Shown one piece after another: positions 13,413 through 29,365 of a stretch of DNA of 64,000 nt (position 1 is its first letter; every line of letters starts with the position of its first letter). A program made the position numbers and the translations under genes. The notes beneath the pieces are model-generated. The model ran no database searches. It worked only from the letters and a program-made list of their open reading frames with translations, and was not told the origin of the DNA. The stretch spans positions 22,207,501 to 22,271,500 of the forward strand of contig NC_089744.1 in NCBI RefSeq assembly GCF_040412425.1, written 5' to 3'. The stretch comes from Macrobrachium rosenbergii (lineage: Eukaryota > Arthropoda > Malacostraca > Decapoda > Palaemonidae).

Positions 13413-14104
13413 TGATTGCATGGGTGTCTGTTGCTAAGTAAAAATATAGAGGCGGCTTCAGTTTTCGAAACCTCATTATAATTAGGTTTAAATGCCATCA
13501 GTAGTATACAGTAATCAGACACGCCCGATTCTGGAAGGAACTGTGAGGCTACTTACTTTATGTAAGTTTTGAGACGAATTAATTTAGCAGCCTTTGATAA
13601 AGGGTTTTGTTGTTTTTAAAACTTGTTGCACTGACATTTATTATGATCGGTCGCGGGTCAGAATTTACGTTGTCGTTAGCATGCTTTCACGAGTGCGTGT
13701 TTTGCTTTTAACTCTGTGGAAGCTCCGTTCGAAGGTTGCTGTCAAGATAACGTAATTAATGGCACGACTTGAGTGACATTTACATTTTTGTCTCGCGCAG
13801 CTTAAATGATGAATTAATTTTGTGAAGTGTTCAGGTCGTTCCGATGTGGAAACTCGCACAGCACGTGGGAGGGAACTACTCCCTCGCAGCTGCAGTGGAA
13901 ATTTCCCCAAGTGTGGTGACGATCAGAAGTTGTTTGCGAGGTCCCTGATTTTGTTGTGCATCAGAATGCTGAATGGAGTTGTTACAGTAACTTTGGAAGA
14001 GTTTGTATTTATAGAAATATATGACCTGCTTGCTTGTATGCGTTCGGATTGTAAGGAAGAAGGCACGGAAAAATGCGAGGTGTTGACGGCAATTCCCTTG
14101 CGTG

Positions 14105-14108
<4 letters not shown>
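13413..14108. other. No gene seen
   Basis: Mixed-complexity sequence, somewhat GC-richer at 13820-13930. Open frames are short and unrecognised. Confidence 0.45.

Positions 14109-14148
<40 letters not shown>
14109..14148. repeat. (CT)n
   Basis: Perfect CT tract of about 40 bp. Confidence 0.95.
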
Positions 14149-14151
<3 letters not shown>

Positions 14152-14282
14152 ATTGGAGTCGATGTGTGCACGTAGAATGTAAGAATGCTTATCACTGACA
14201 AGTGTTTGCTGGTATGTTACTGAATTCCTTTAAAATGATAACGTTTATAGATGATTGTTAGATCATGAAGCATATAAATGAT

Positions 14283-14468
<186 letters not shown>

Positions 14469-14507
14469 TAGAAATAATCAGCACACAATCACGTATGGAA
14501 CAGAAAT

Positions 14508-14586
14508 AAATTTCTGACTCATCAGATCGAACCCTTGCCTTTCAGTTGAAAGACCTGGGTTCGATCCTGATGTGAGTCAGAAATTT
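14508..14586 (+). mobile_element. tRNA-derived SINE fragment in a hairpin
   Basis: A perfect pol III B-box-like core, ggttcgatcc, lies at 14558-14567. The stretch 14508-14534 is an inverted copy of 14557-14586 with few mismatches, so the region folds back on itself. The loop contains ctttcagttgaaag, which is also palindromic. The related unfolded copy is at 48178-48262. It is not a functional tRNA: no acceptor stem or CCA-adjacent structure fits. Confidence 0.6.
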
Positions 14587-15063
14587 ATATTTTATATATA
14601 TATATGTATGTGTGTATATATTTAATGTACATTTGTATGTGTATGTATGTATGTACGTGTTATATATATCTGTGCGTGTGTACTTTATGTATATATCTAT
14701 ATGTATTATGTATGCACGTATGTATTGTATGTATGTGCTTGTGTACACAGGTCTGTTTCTTTTTTGGAGTACATGAGAGTCTTGCAGCCTCAGGTTCTAC
14801 AGCAAATCTTTAAGGGCGAGATCTTAGTAGGGTTAACTAGTAGCTATTAATGGCCGGGAGTGAACCTCAGTCACGGCGCCCAAATTGGCCGATTTGGGTG
14901 GGGGCGTCGCCAAATCCTCGCGTCATGAAGGATATATATAGGAATTTTTAAGGTGCTGTCAAAATGATTGATTCGTCATTTTCCGAATAATCCTCTTTGA
15001 GATTTTATTACCCTCAGCGGACACTTTGATGCATGACTTCACAACTAGTTAGCGACTGATGAT

Positions 15064-15069
<6 letters not shown>
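14587..15069. other. AT/GT-rich then unique sequence
   Basis: 14590-14750 is a degenerate TATG/TGTA short-period sequence. 14751-15069 is mixed sequence, GC-richer around 14850-14925, with no recognisable gene. Confidence 0.5.

Positions 15070-15124
<55 letters not shown>
15070..15124. repeat. (GA)n
   Basis: Perfect GA tract followed by a G-rich patch. Confidence 0.95.
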
Positions 15125-15126
<2 letters not shown>

Positions 15127-15336
15127 CGGGGGGTTGTTGTCTGCTCCGATTTCACTGTGGCTTGGGGTAACTTTTTATTTTTTCTTCTAGACTCTGGTAA
15201 GCAGTGCATGGTAGACCTTGGTATTAGTGAATTGAATCCACTACCCATAAACAAATGGAAATTGAGCATATTTATGCAGCGTGCACATGCATGATCTACA
15301 CACACAAGTTTATGTACACACACACACATATATATA

Positions 15337-15778
<442 letters not shown>

Positions 15779-15780
15779 GT

Positions 15781-16415
15781 AAGGACAGTGTGGAAAGTGT
15801 TGAGAATATATAGAGGGCAAGTTGTTGGGGGAGAATTAAGAGTTGTGATGGAAGAGAAGTGTTGTTAGATATGTAGAAAGGTGAGTGACATGTTTGGTGT
15901 TAAAGTGGGTCTGACACGTGTGTGTTATATCTCCATTGTTGTTTAATATCCCTGTGGCTGAAGTGATGTGACGATTCAGATGTACGTACAAGTTGTGCAG
16001 ATGATACTCACTTGTGAATGGGGATGGTGAAAATAAACTTCAATAATTAATGAAAGAGTTTGAAGTGTTTGCAAGAGAAGATTGAAAGTAAACTGAAAAT
16101 AAATCAGAATAAGAACGAGGTTGTAATAATGAACAGGAACTAGATGGTGGAGCTGCAAACGTTAAATTGAATGTTGGGATAGTGGGAACTGTTGATTCAT
16201 AAAAGTATTTGATAGTAAATGTCATGGATGAGTAACTGTCGGAACAGTTCGAGGAAGGAAGGTAACAGGAATGTTTGAAGGGATTGTTGAGCCAAGTCTC
16301 CTTTGTGGAAATTGTGGGTGGTTGAATGTGAATGAAAAGTTGGAACTATCGAGACGAATTTCGTAATTTATGTACTAGAAGCTGAATGGAACGAGTGAGA
16401 AATCTAGTTAGGCAG
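15781..16415 (+). pseudogene. Decayed non-LTR retrotransposon reverse transcriptase
   Basis: Successive frames on the + strand show the expected order of a LINE reverse transcriptase: a LWKVLRIY-like segment near 15790, VSDMFGVKVGLTRVC near 15880-15925 (compare the VxxGLRQGC region), CADDTHL at 15994-16014 as the catalytic xADD box, KLKINQNKNEVVIMNRN near 16085-16140, a KYL segment near 16204, then EGIVEPSLLCGNCGW and LNVNEKLELSRRIS from 16278 and MERVRNLV near 16387. Stops and at least three frameshifts break it. The F of FADD is C. The 5' end abuts the CA tract, so the copy is truncated. The clade cannot be named safely. Confidence 0.8.
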
Positions 16416-16669
16416 AAGGTGTAAAAAGGTTATTTGTAAATGATAGGATAATTCAAAGCTTTGGGATGTTCATGTTTCTGGAAATTATCTAGTTTTGTGT
16501 GTAGAGATTCATTGGCATCGTGAATATAGAATATGATATTTATGATGTAATGTGACAGCTGCAATTGTAATGCGACAACTGCAACGGAGTTGAAAGGAAA
16601 TGTGTGCCCAAACTCACTGTGGTCCATTTATAGGTCAAACAATGCCCATCTGACATTTCACGCTGAAAA

Positions 16670-16728
16670 GTGCCGATAAGATAAGCTTTTTATCACGGCA
16701 TTCCGTAATTGTCGATAGTCTGCTATAG

Positions 16729-16798
<70 letters not shown>

Positions 16799-16883
16799 AG
16801 TTAGAATTGGTCAAGATAAGCTTGTTAGCTTTACACTTGGTAATAGTCGACAATCTACTAAGACCCGATTTAACATTGTTGGA

Positions 16884-16944
<61 letters not shown>
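16670..16944. repeat. (CT)n compound array, two units
   Basis: CT tracts at 16731-16794 and 16886-16944 each follow a ~60 bp unit with agataagctt, ttacacttggtaat or cattccgtaatt, and gtcgataatctactaag variants. The units are diverged. Confidence 0.8.
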
Positions 16945-16948
<4 letters not shown>

Positions 16949-17519
16949 AGAATGGGGGGAACTTTCCGTCGACTGCCACGAAATCCGTGGTAATATCACA
17001 CGTGGAATGCAGAGGTATAAGATTGCTATTGCATGATTCACTTCAACTGTGGTTGGAAAAATGAGAAAGTCATCGTCCCAAGAGGAAACTCATCTGAGGC
17101 GAGTTTTGCTTTGATGTGTCTTCGTCTCTCTCGGAGTAAATCTAATTTTCTGCTTTCGTTCACTATGGAGACGTCGACTTAATGTTCCTCTCTGGCCTAG
17201 AAAGAGCGGGAAGGACAAGGGACACAGTTGGAGACTCAGTTAGGGAGGGAATGCTTTAAGTTACCCATGTAGGTTAAGATATAGTTCTGGCTGGGTAATA
17301 TATGCAGTATTGTTTACACACTCTTGTACATTAGACTTTGTTAAGGTAACGGGGCACTGTCTTCTGATTTTTTTTTTATTTACTTTGGTATATTCGTTTT
17401 TCATTGGTAATGCTTTACACACACACATGATTTGGTAAGATGCTACAATAAATGTGCCTGGTTTTGTTATGAATAACCTTTCTGATTGTGATGTTATCTG
17501 CCTTTTTCAGTGAAGTACC
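16945..17519. other. No gene seen
   Basis: Mixed sequence with a T-run near 17370; nothing recognised. Confidence 0.5.
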
Positions 17520-18115
17520 ATCATAAGATTGTTTCAGAGCAGTTTTGAGTTATTTAGGGTCTTGCTCTTGCGTTTCAAACAATTTATTTTGTTGAAGGTA
17601 TCTTGGTTAGAATACGGTAATTAATCACTCGTATCTTTGTCTCAGAACATAATTTTTTCCAAAGAGTTTACTTGCGTTATGCTGTTGCGTTTCAAACAGT
17701 TTTCTTTGTTGAGGAGATCTAGGCTAGAATAAGGTAATTAAATACTATTGTATTTGTCTCGGTATGTAATTTTCAAAGGAGATTTAAGCAGTTTTGGGTT
17801 ATGCACTTGTTTCATAAGGTTTTCTTTGTTCAAAGTATCTTGGTTAGAATTAATTATTTAACCTTATCTTTGTCTCAGTACATAAATGCTCAAAACAGTT
17901 TCAAGTTATTTGGGTCGTGCACTTACGTTTAAAACAGTTTTCGCCGTTGAAGGGATCTTAGTTAAACTATATTAATTGATCACTCTTTTGTCTTAAATCT
18001 TATAAGTTATTTTGGTAATGCTCTTTCGTTTCAAACAGTTTCTTTGTTGAAGTTAAGTCGGTTCTAACAGTTTCTTTGTTGAAGTTATCTAGGTTCGAAT
18101 TGATTAATTACTCTT
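17520..18115. repeat. Degenerate tandem array, ~120 bp unit
   Basis: The phrase gtttcaaacagttttctttg, or variants, recurs near 17570, 17690, 17805, 17925 and 18025. Each is followed by gaaggtatcttggttagaat, a taattaatcact block and tctttgtctcag. The period is about 118-120 bp, shorter for the last unit. Confidence 0.8.
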
Positions 18116-18528
18116 TGTCTGAGTTTCGTCTTTAGTTTCCTGGTAACGTTTTCTATCAAGTGTAAACGATCCGCCACGTTAGCCCTGTGGTATAGCATCC
18201 AGGTGTGCGAAGTTTACGAGTCTTTATCCTTCACACACAATGCCCAGAATGGATAGTACCAGTATGTGTGGCACTCGTCAGAAATAGAGGGGTGTAATAT
18301 ACGCTCGCTGGGAGAAGCCTTGGACGGATGCCCGCTCTCCAAGCTTCGTACCCCAAAGGGTGGGCAAGAAAGGGTCTTATATTTTTTTTCTAGTATTTTT
18401 TTTATTATTTTTTTTTTTTTGTGTTAGACCACCACTACAGACTGAATGTCTCCTGGAGGTATTATGGAGAAGAAAATATACCACTCTAATGCTATAGGAA
18501 GAGAGATAAAGGTTGGGGGGAAGTACCA

Positions 18529-18532
<4 letters not shown>
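18116..18532. other. No gene seen
   Basis: Mixed sequence, GC-richer at 18170-18360, with poly(T) runs near 18380-18420. I do not recognise it. Confidence 0.45.
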
Positions 18533-18602
<70 letters not shown>

Positions 18603-18793
18603 CTTAAACAATATTTACCTTTTTATTGTACTCTGAAATATAACAATTACTTTGTTTTGCCTTTTAGAATTTATGGAGAGAGAGAGAGAGAGAGAGAGGC
18701 TTAAACAATAATTACCTTTTTGATTGTACTCTGAAATATAACAATTACTCTGTTTTGCCTTTTAGAATTTACGTCCAGCAACCAGCAATTAAT

Positions 18794-18867
<74 letters not shown>
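18533..18867. repeat. (GA)n compound array
   Basis: Three GA tracts (18533-18602, 18677-18699, 18795-18867) are separated by a ~70-95 bp unit with gcttaaacaata, ttgtactctgaaatataaca and tgttttgccttttagaattt. The unit pair is nearly identical. Confidence 0.9.
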
Positions 18868-18868
<1 letters not shown>

Positions 18869-19159
18869 ACACAATGGCTTAACGACAAATTTTCTTTTTA
18901 TATTTTATTATACGCTGACCAACAAACTATTCTACACCAAGTTTGATTTATTGTAAAAGATAACCTTTTTAAATATAGCGTAGAAAACCGAAGGTTCTTC
19001 CTGAATTGTTAAACAAAAGGAAAGGTCTTAAATATACTTCTAAGAAATATGTAATGTTTAGGGACCGGAAATCTTTTCCCTTTTTTCTGCTAATGAAATT
19101 CATGTTTTCATAATTCTCCCCTTTTAAGGATTAGTAATAAATAATTTTTTTTTTGTTCT

Positions 19160-20108
<949 letters not shown>

Positions 20109-20110
<2 letters not shown>

Positions 20111-20714
20111 GTGAATTTGGCCTTTGCATTCATGAAAAATTATAACGTTTAACCAGTCGAAGTTTGTGACAAGGGTTATTAAGCTTTATGAAGCTAATAT
20201 TTTTTTTTTATATACCTACGATTAGGCGAATTTGACTTCACTGTCGCTGGCCCTTTTTCTTTGTTATATAAGCACTTTTGATTCGGTGAATGCGAGCGGC
20301 GTGCCAAGTGGATGGGAAATGCCCTGGCACCGTGCCACGCTTACGCGGAACTGATGGTCATTACTCGGCCGGAGTTTCCTTTCCTCTCTCTTCGCTCTCG
20401 ATGTCAGTCTGGTCAGGCTTTGTCAAAGTATTTCGAGAAGTGCTCGAATCGATTGAATTTTGAAGTCGAGACTAGTTTGTACACGAAATCTCACTCGGTC
20501 ATTCACAAACGCGTCAGTTCATTGTGAGAGTTCCGTTACTTTGAGGTTTCTGTAAGTGGACATCACTTGTCATTCGGCTGTTTGTTTAAAAGCATTTCCT
20601 TCGCAGAGGGAATATCTTTTTCTTAGTAAGCCTGTTGTAAGGGAAAGGAAATAAGATAAGATCTTAGTCTTGATTTTTTACGTCAGTTAAGTAAACACAA
20701 ACATATATTTTACA
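20109..20714. other. No gene seen
   Basis: Mixed sequence, GC-richer at 20285-20420. An open frame at 20312-20527 (71 codons) starts MGNALAPCHAYAEL. It has no recognisable domain, and I see no splice context to support it. Confidence 0.4.
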
Positions 20715-20825
20715 GGACTACTTCCCGTATCCTATATGAGAGAGAGAGAGAGAGAGGTTAGTTACCGAAGGAATTTCTTCGTAGTAATCACATTAACCTT
20801 TTATTGGACAAATTTCCGTATCCTG

Positions 20826-20884
<59 letters not shown>

Positions 20885-20971
20885 TTGCAGGAGGATTTTT
20901 TTCTTTTTCTTAGTAATCCTGTAAGTGGAATGTAAGATGATGATCTTGGTAATTCTTGATTTTTTACGTAT

Positions 20972-21028
<57 letters not shown>

Positions 21029-21190
21029 GAATTTACGTTTCTTAATATGGTTCCTGTGAATGGAACGTAAGAAAATGATCTTAGTCTTGATTTTGTTTTT
21101 ACCTCAGTTAAGTAAACATAAAAACGTCATAGTTTTACTGGACTCATTTCCGTATCCTGTATGAGAGAGAGAGAGAGAGAGAGAAAAAAA

Positions 21191-21235
<45 letters not shown>
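20715..21235. repeat. (GA)n compound array
   Basis: GA tracts near 20736, 20828, 20974 and 21162 follow variants of acttcccgtatcctgtatga and are separated by gaatttcttcgtagtaatc, gatcttagtcttgatttttt and acgtcagttaagtaaacata segments in changing combinations. It looks like a shuffled local array rather than simple tandem copies. Confidence 0.85.
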
Positions 21236-21238
<3 letters not shown>

Positions 21239-21523
21239 GTTAGTTATTCCCTTCAGGGAATTCATCCGTCAGCTACCCCGTCTGTATCAATGCAAGGAAC
21301 TCGCGAAGGAATTCCATTCATCTGAGGATCGTAACCTTTTTGTGTGTCAGAGTCTGCAGGAAGTGACTATCTCAGGCATGATATGCTTTGGAAGCTATTT
21401 CCTTTGGAAGACGAGTTGTAGATTTTATTTACTTGAGAACTTGTGTATTTATTAGTTACTCGATGAATTCAAGGAAACGAGTCGAGTGTAGGAGTGGTAA
21501 TGCACTTCTCTCCCTCCCTCAAG

Positions 21524-21525
<2 letters not shown>
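21236..21525. other. No gene seen
   Basis: Mixed sequence; nothing recognised. Confidence 0.5.
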
Positions 21526-21590
<65 letters not shown>

Positions 21591-21591
<1 letters not shown>

Positions 21592-22015
21592 TACAGACTT
21601 TGTTAAACAGAATAGCAGTTCAACAGCATTTATTTTATATAGTAAACGCTCAATTCGTCTTATCAGTTGCTTTTCTTGCTCTGGAATGGTTGCAAGCAAT
21701 TGACCGATATTCATATCCGGTGGTTTAGTGATGTGTAGGAGGCAGTTCTCGTGGGGTGTCGACTAGCTTCGCCTTTCTCGTTAGGGCATCATTCAGGACA
21801 GGATCGCAGGATGCAGTGGCTGTAATGCGTGGATTTTTCATCTTTTATCCCACGAGAACTACCTCCTACACATCACTAAACCACCGGCTATGAATATCGG
21901 TCAATTGCTTGCAATCATTCCAGCGCAAGAAAAGCAATTGGTAAGACGAATTGAGCGTTTACTATATAAAATAAATGCTGTTGAAACTGCCATTTTGTTT
22001 AACAAAATCTGTATT
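21591..22015. mobile_element. Fold-back element 2, arms carry a conserved peptide
   Basis: Arms 21591-21755 and 21849-22015 are inverted copies with high identity; the ~93 bp centre is unique. (AAT)n lies immediately left (21526-21590) and about 30 bp right (from 22046). The right arm reads openly on + as NIGQLLAIIPAQEKQL, RRIERLLYKINAVE, TAILFNKICIKEGLF and then runs into the Asn codons of the AAT tract. Fold-back element 1 encodes a related peptide (see 9676-10117). The arms therefore come from an ORF shared by both, probably a retroelement. No intact gene remains. Confidence 0.8.
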
Positions 22016-22045
22016 AAAGAAGGTCTTTTTTCTAATTTCACAAAT

Positions 22046-22055
22046 AATAATAATA

Positions 22056-22100
<45 letters not shown>

Positions 22101-22355
22101 TAGTAATATTATTAACAATAATAATTAATAATAATAACTTAATGTCGCCTTCCTGTTCCTCCCTACCTGTGGGTTTGTCAACTATATTGTATTTGTGCAT
22201 GCGAGAAATTGTCCAGAATTGTTATAAGGATCACATTCTGTCATTTTTACTTGATTTTCGTTTTAAAGGGAGATAAATTGTTATAAGGATCATGTTCTTT
22301 AATTTTTACTAGATTTTCATTTTGAAGCCATGCGCACCACCTCCCGTGTCCCGAG

Positions 22356-22359
<4 letters not shown>
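22046..22359. repeat. (AAT)n and short duplication
   Basis: An AAT tract with interruptions runs to about 22135. A ~65 bp duplication follows near 22220-22330 (attgttataaggatcac or attgttataaggatcat, ttactagattttcattt). Confidence 0.75.
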
Positions 22360-23827
<1,468 letters not shown>

Positions 23828-23829
<2 letters not shown>

Positions 23830-24265
23830 CTCCCATATTCCAAGAGTGCATTTGGATCTTGGGGTAGACAGGCGGTATTGTGAACCTTCTATATATGTCA
23901 AATAATAAATTATGTTGGAGTTAATAAGTGGTATTATTACTTATACCAAGAAAGACGACATTCTCCTATGAAACGCTCTTACCATTCGGGACTAGAGGGA
24001 TCAAATCCTCTACCTGTCGATGACATCATCCAGCATTCTTTGTTACAGTCCTCTGATGGTGCAGACTGCTATTGAAGGCCGTGGGTAGCATTTAGGGTTT
24101 TGGCCACTTTGCTGTAACTGAGAATTTTGGTTATTTTAATGTTGTTGCAGAGTAGATCCTTTCAAGTAAATAGTTACAGTTTTGAAGTTTGCAGTAATTA
24201 GTCTTATTGAAGTAGTTGTAATGGGTCTTTTTTTTTTACCATTTTAAGTTTTTCAGTCTTCAAGA

Positions 24266-24332
<67 letters not shown>

Positions 24333-24712
24333 TATTTTAACTTTTTTTAGTCATCAGGAATTCTTCCTTCAGACAAATTAATTATTTACAGTTTCGATTT
24401 TTGCCATTAGGTGTATGAAATTAATTGTAATGATTCTTATTTTCTTTTGTCCATTTCAAGTACGTCAGTAGTCAAGAATTTTCATTTTTACTTCCTTCCC
24501 ATTTCAAGTACTTCAGCAATCAGGAGTTTGTCCTTCGAACAGATGTAATTATTTACAATATTGATGTTTTCAATAAGAAGGTTTATTAAATTCATAGTAA
24601 TGATTGATCTCTCTTCTATTGCCATCAGGAATTCTTCCTTTTAAACAAAATTTTCTAAATCATAAAATTCCTTTTATTGTTCTTAATCATTTGAAAGCCT
24701 TACCAAAAAGGC

Positions 24713-24762
<50 letters not shown>

Positions 24763-25001
24763 ACATGGATATCGACCAGAGACGCTTCGTGAAATCCAAT
24801 CCGCTTCTCGCAAGTTGGTACAAGTTGTCTTGTTCGGGCTGGTCATTGTTCCACTTGTCTAAGAATTTCCGCCGCTGTTTCTTAGGTAGAACTTTTAACT
24901 TGGTAATTATAGGGTTGCCTTACGGTGAAGGGTGGAATGGAAATTGGTGCCGTGTTTGACGAACTTGTTCATTTCCTGTTATTTGATTGTATATATAAAT
25001 T

Positions 25002-25008
<7 letters not shown>
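23828..25008. other. Mixed sequence with short arrays
   Basis: It contains (TA)n at 24267-24330, a diverged repeat of tttcagtcatcaggaatt, tccttcagacaaattaatt and atttacagtttcgat near 24240-24620, and (GA)n at 24714-24761. No gene recognised. Confidence 0.55.
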
Positions 25009-25098
<90 letters not shown>

Positions 25099-25099
25099 T
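25009..25099. repeat. (TA)n then CACACA
   Basis: Perfect TA tract of about 80 bp. Confidence 0.95.
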
Positions 25100-25283
25100 A
25101 CGAATTCGTAAAAGATAATGATTTAGGATTACAGATCTCAGGCTGGGAACAAAGACACACGAAGTTTCTGACGATCACGGATATTAAAATAGCGTTCACA
25201 TTTTATTAAGAAAGGTTACTTTCCCACTTGTAGAAAGAGTTTTCACACTACACACACACACACCTCTCTCTATATATATATAT

Positions 25284-25462
25284 ATTACTAAAAGGACCTC
25301 ATTCAAACTGGATGGTACGGATACTTGATAATGTTGACTGTTTGTCCAAGAAAGCTTGTAACTTTTTCTGAATAAAAAAAACTCCATTAGATACCATCCA
25401 GTGTGAATGAGGTCCTTTTAGTAATTCTACTAATGCACAGAACAATTGTGTATGTGATAAAG

Positions 25463-25466
<4 letters not shown>
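25284..25466 (-). mobile_element. (TA)n-embedded fold-back, family U copy B
   Basis: This is the reverse-strand relative of 15337-15502. It shares the one-sided lead (ttaactttatcacatacaca on the minus strand) and the outer hairpin arms (aggacctcattcaaactgg against its complement). The inner part of one arm is replaced by an unrelated ~33 bp segment around acttgataatgttgactg. TA repeats abut both ends (25269-25284 and from 25465). Confidence 0.8.
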
Positions 25467-26680
<1,214 letters not shown>

Positions 26681-26956
26681 TAGTGCCGTTAGTGTACTCC
26701 ACGCGGTGTACTGTAGGCATTACTTGAGGTTCTCTGCAGCGTTCCTAAGGTCCCTAGGTGTAACCCCTTTTATTAATTTTTTTGTACATTCGTTCATTTT
26801 CTCTTCCATATTACTTTCCACCCTCTCATAACAATTGTTTAATAGCGCAACTGCTTTGAGGTTTTCTTCCTGTTACACCTTTCAAACCTTTTACTGTCAA
26901 TTTCCGTTTCAGCGCTGAATGACCTTTGGTCTAAGTTCTATATTCATTTCAATTCA
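26681..26956 (+). mobile_element. SINE-like family S, copy 3
   Basis: Full head (tagtgccgttagtgtactcc), full body and an attcatttcaattc tail. About 12 bp around acctcataggtcccagcg is missing. Confidence 0.8.
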
Positions 26957-27048
26957 AAACCTTTATTCATCAACATCCTGAGTATTGCTGTAGAAATTCA
27001 TTGTATGTTAGTAGAGCAATATTCGAAATTCGTCCATCTGGTGATAGA

Positions 27049-27109
<61 letters not shown>

Positions 27110-27165
27110 TTTATTATTCAGAAGGTGAGGCCCATTCATATGGAGCGTTTTTGGTTTGTGTTTGC

Positions 27166-27220
<55 letters not shown>
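27049..27220. repeat. (ATT)n and (GA)n
   Basis: ATT tract 27049-27117, then 45 bp of unique sequence, then GA tract 27167-27220. Confidence 0.95.
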
Positions 27221-27225
<5 letters not shown>

Positions 27226-28230
27226 GTGTCACTAATGAAAGGCTTTGATTTTGGAGTTGCATTAAGTAGATATTATGTTTCGCCATTAGCAGAAAAGTCA
27301 TGTCGGTCCTAAGTCAGGATGATTAACGATCATAATGATTTCTGGATTGTGTCGCCCTCCGGGGCCATTTGTAGAAAGTGGCATTTTTTTTTTTTCCTTT
27401 TACGCTTAATCTGAAGAGTCATTAGGGCAGTTCGCAAATCTTGAATTAATGATGGGAAGTAACGATGTCATTACATTTTATAATGAAGGTGTTTTGTTTG
27501 AGTGGCGTCTGCTTTTTCTTGCAGATGTTGCAGGGTCGCCTTGGTTTAAATATCTAAATTCCTATTTAAGCAATTTTTTATAGTTAACTTTGTATTTTTG
27601 CTTATTTTGATATAAATTTATTTTTAAAAGTTGGGTAGTGTAAATCCAATCGATTTTGCCCTGTTCTTTTAATATAAATCGTTTAACTCTGCTACCGCAT
27701 AAAGTATCTTCGCTGGTTGAGAAATGATTGAAGCCTCACTAGAAGTTGATTTCCGCCGTCCCAATAGAATCTTTCGATGCGAAAGTTGTAAATTATGATT
27801 TCCAGAACGATCCACGCTCCAAGTTTCCAAGAGCGAGTCATTAGCAACGAAGGGATTTTGTTCAGTTCTGGGAAATCTGATTTCCGCTCCATCCGTGGCG
27901 AGGTGAAAGACTCGATGTTATTTTGACGAAAACAGTAATGGGTTGCAATACCATTTACGAGTGTTTTAGGAATACCTGTCTTTCAGTAATTGTTCGGCAT
28001 AATTTTAAAATGAGAAAAATTCGTTTGGAGCGTTTCAGGTGTTGTCAGTAAGGTTTTAAGGGTAGTCTCACTTGTATTACCAAGGTCTAGAGAGACCTTG
28101 GGTATTACAGTGGTGAGGAAGTTCCGGTAAGAACGTGCCCAGCCGAGATAAGATTAGTTATTAGTCGTGGTATTTGTCACTGTTCGTATGACAAGAACAG
28201 CATTTTTTTCATGGGTATAACAACCAAAAT
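27221..28230. other. No gene seen
   Basis: Mixed sequence. A small perfect-looking palindrome, gtattaccaaggtct and its complement, lies at about 28075-28108. Nothing else recognised. Confidence 0.5.
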
Positions 28231-28514
28231 CCCTGTAAGGGGGTAGTGCCGTCAGTTACCTCACGTGGTGCACTGTAGGCATTGCTTGAGGTTCTTTGCA
28301 GCGTGCCTTCGGCCCCTAGCTGCAACCCCTTTCGTTAATATTACTGTACTTCCGTTCATGTTATCTATCTTCCATCTTGCTATCCACCCTCTGTAACAAT
28401 TGTTTCATAGTGCAACTGCGAGGTTTTCCCCCGGGTACACCTTGCAAAACTTTTTGCTTTCAATTGCCTTCTCAGCGCTGCATGACCTGATAGGTCCCAG
28501 CGTTTGGCCTTTGG
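28231..28514 (+). mobile_element. SINE-like family S, copy 4
   Basis: Full head with a ccctgtaaggggg lead and full body. The tail is cut at ggcctttgg, where copy 5 begins at once. Confidence 0.85.
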
Positions 28515-28777
28515 AGTGCCGTCAGTCACCTCGTACGGTGCACTGTAGGCATTGCTTAACGTTCTTCGCTTCGTGCCTTCGACCCCTAGCTGCAACCCCT
28601 TTCGTTTCTTTTACTGTACCTCCTTTCATATTCTCTCTTCCATATTACTTTCCACCCTCTCCTAACAGTTGATTCACAGTACAACTGCTTTGAGGTTTTC
28701 CTTCTGTTACACCTTTCAAACCTTTTACTGTCAGTTTCCGTTTCGGCGCTGTATGACCTCATAGGCCCCAGCGCTTC
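28515..28777 (+). mobile_element. SINE-like family S, copy 5 (head-to-tail with copy 4)
   Basis: The head starts agtgccgtcagtcacctc directly after copy 4 with no spacer. The tail is lost after cccagcgctt. The seamless head-to-tail junction suggests unequal exchange, or insertion into the tail of copy 4. Confidence 0.85.
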
Positions 28778-29365
28778 AATAACACCCCAAACAGTCGTCT
28801 GATGTTTGGTAGGCCTGTTTGGTAGGCCTGACAGTGACCTTGGCGGCAAGAATGCAAAACGCAGTTGCATTTTTTATATGAAACTGGACTCTGTAACATT
28901 GAGACAATAAGCGTTTCGAAACCTAGGAAATAAGTAAGTCTGTGACATTGACGAGTCGCCTAGAGTTTGTCAAGATCATTTTAAGTCGTCAGATGTTGAA
29001 GCGAAATGAGAAAGGAACAGATTCGCTAGATCTCATGTATAAAAGAAAAAAAAAGATTAAGTCGTATTTGGGCATTGGGAAGTTGGCTTCGAGTGTGCGG
29101 GCAGCAGTCATGCCAAGGATGGTCCGAGACAACTTGCAAGATGCCCTGGCATTTCCGTTCTTTTTTCCTCCCACTTCCTTCGTTGTCAGAGATGGGCGTG
29201 GGCGTGGGCGGTGGTGGTGGTGGTGGGGTTTTGGCCTGGTGTTGTTGGTTAGGGCGTCAAAGGAACTCCCTGCCTCTGGTGTTGAAGTAATAGGAATTAA
29301 TTCTCAGTGACATTCAGTGAATGTGACTTTGTTGCTTTTTGCTACTTGGTGTTGAATTTTGTAAT
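28778..29365. other. No gene seen
   Basis: Mixed sequence with a (GGT)n-like G-rich run at 29197-29226. The open frame at 28942-29310 has no recognisable domain. Confidence 0.45.

Noticed and set aside
13051..13437. 128-codon frame with 20-residue repeats
   Set aside because: It follows from a stop-free 60 bp tandem unit; the opposite strand is open over the same span.
13822..14175. 117-codon frame
   Set aside because: It ends in the CT tract and contains no motif; not supported.
14520..14586. Hammerhead ribozyme (ctgatgagtc ... gaaa on the minus strand)
   Set aside because: The core-like letters occur, but no stem II can form between them; the similarity is explained by the SINE inverted repeat.
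20312..20527. 71-codon frame MGNALAPCHAYAEL onward as a small gene
   Set aside because: No domain, signal peptide or splice context; length is within chance for this GC-richer patch.
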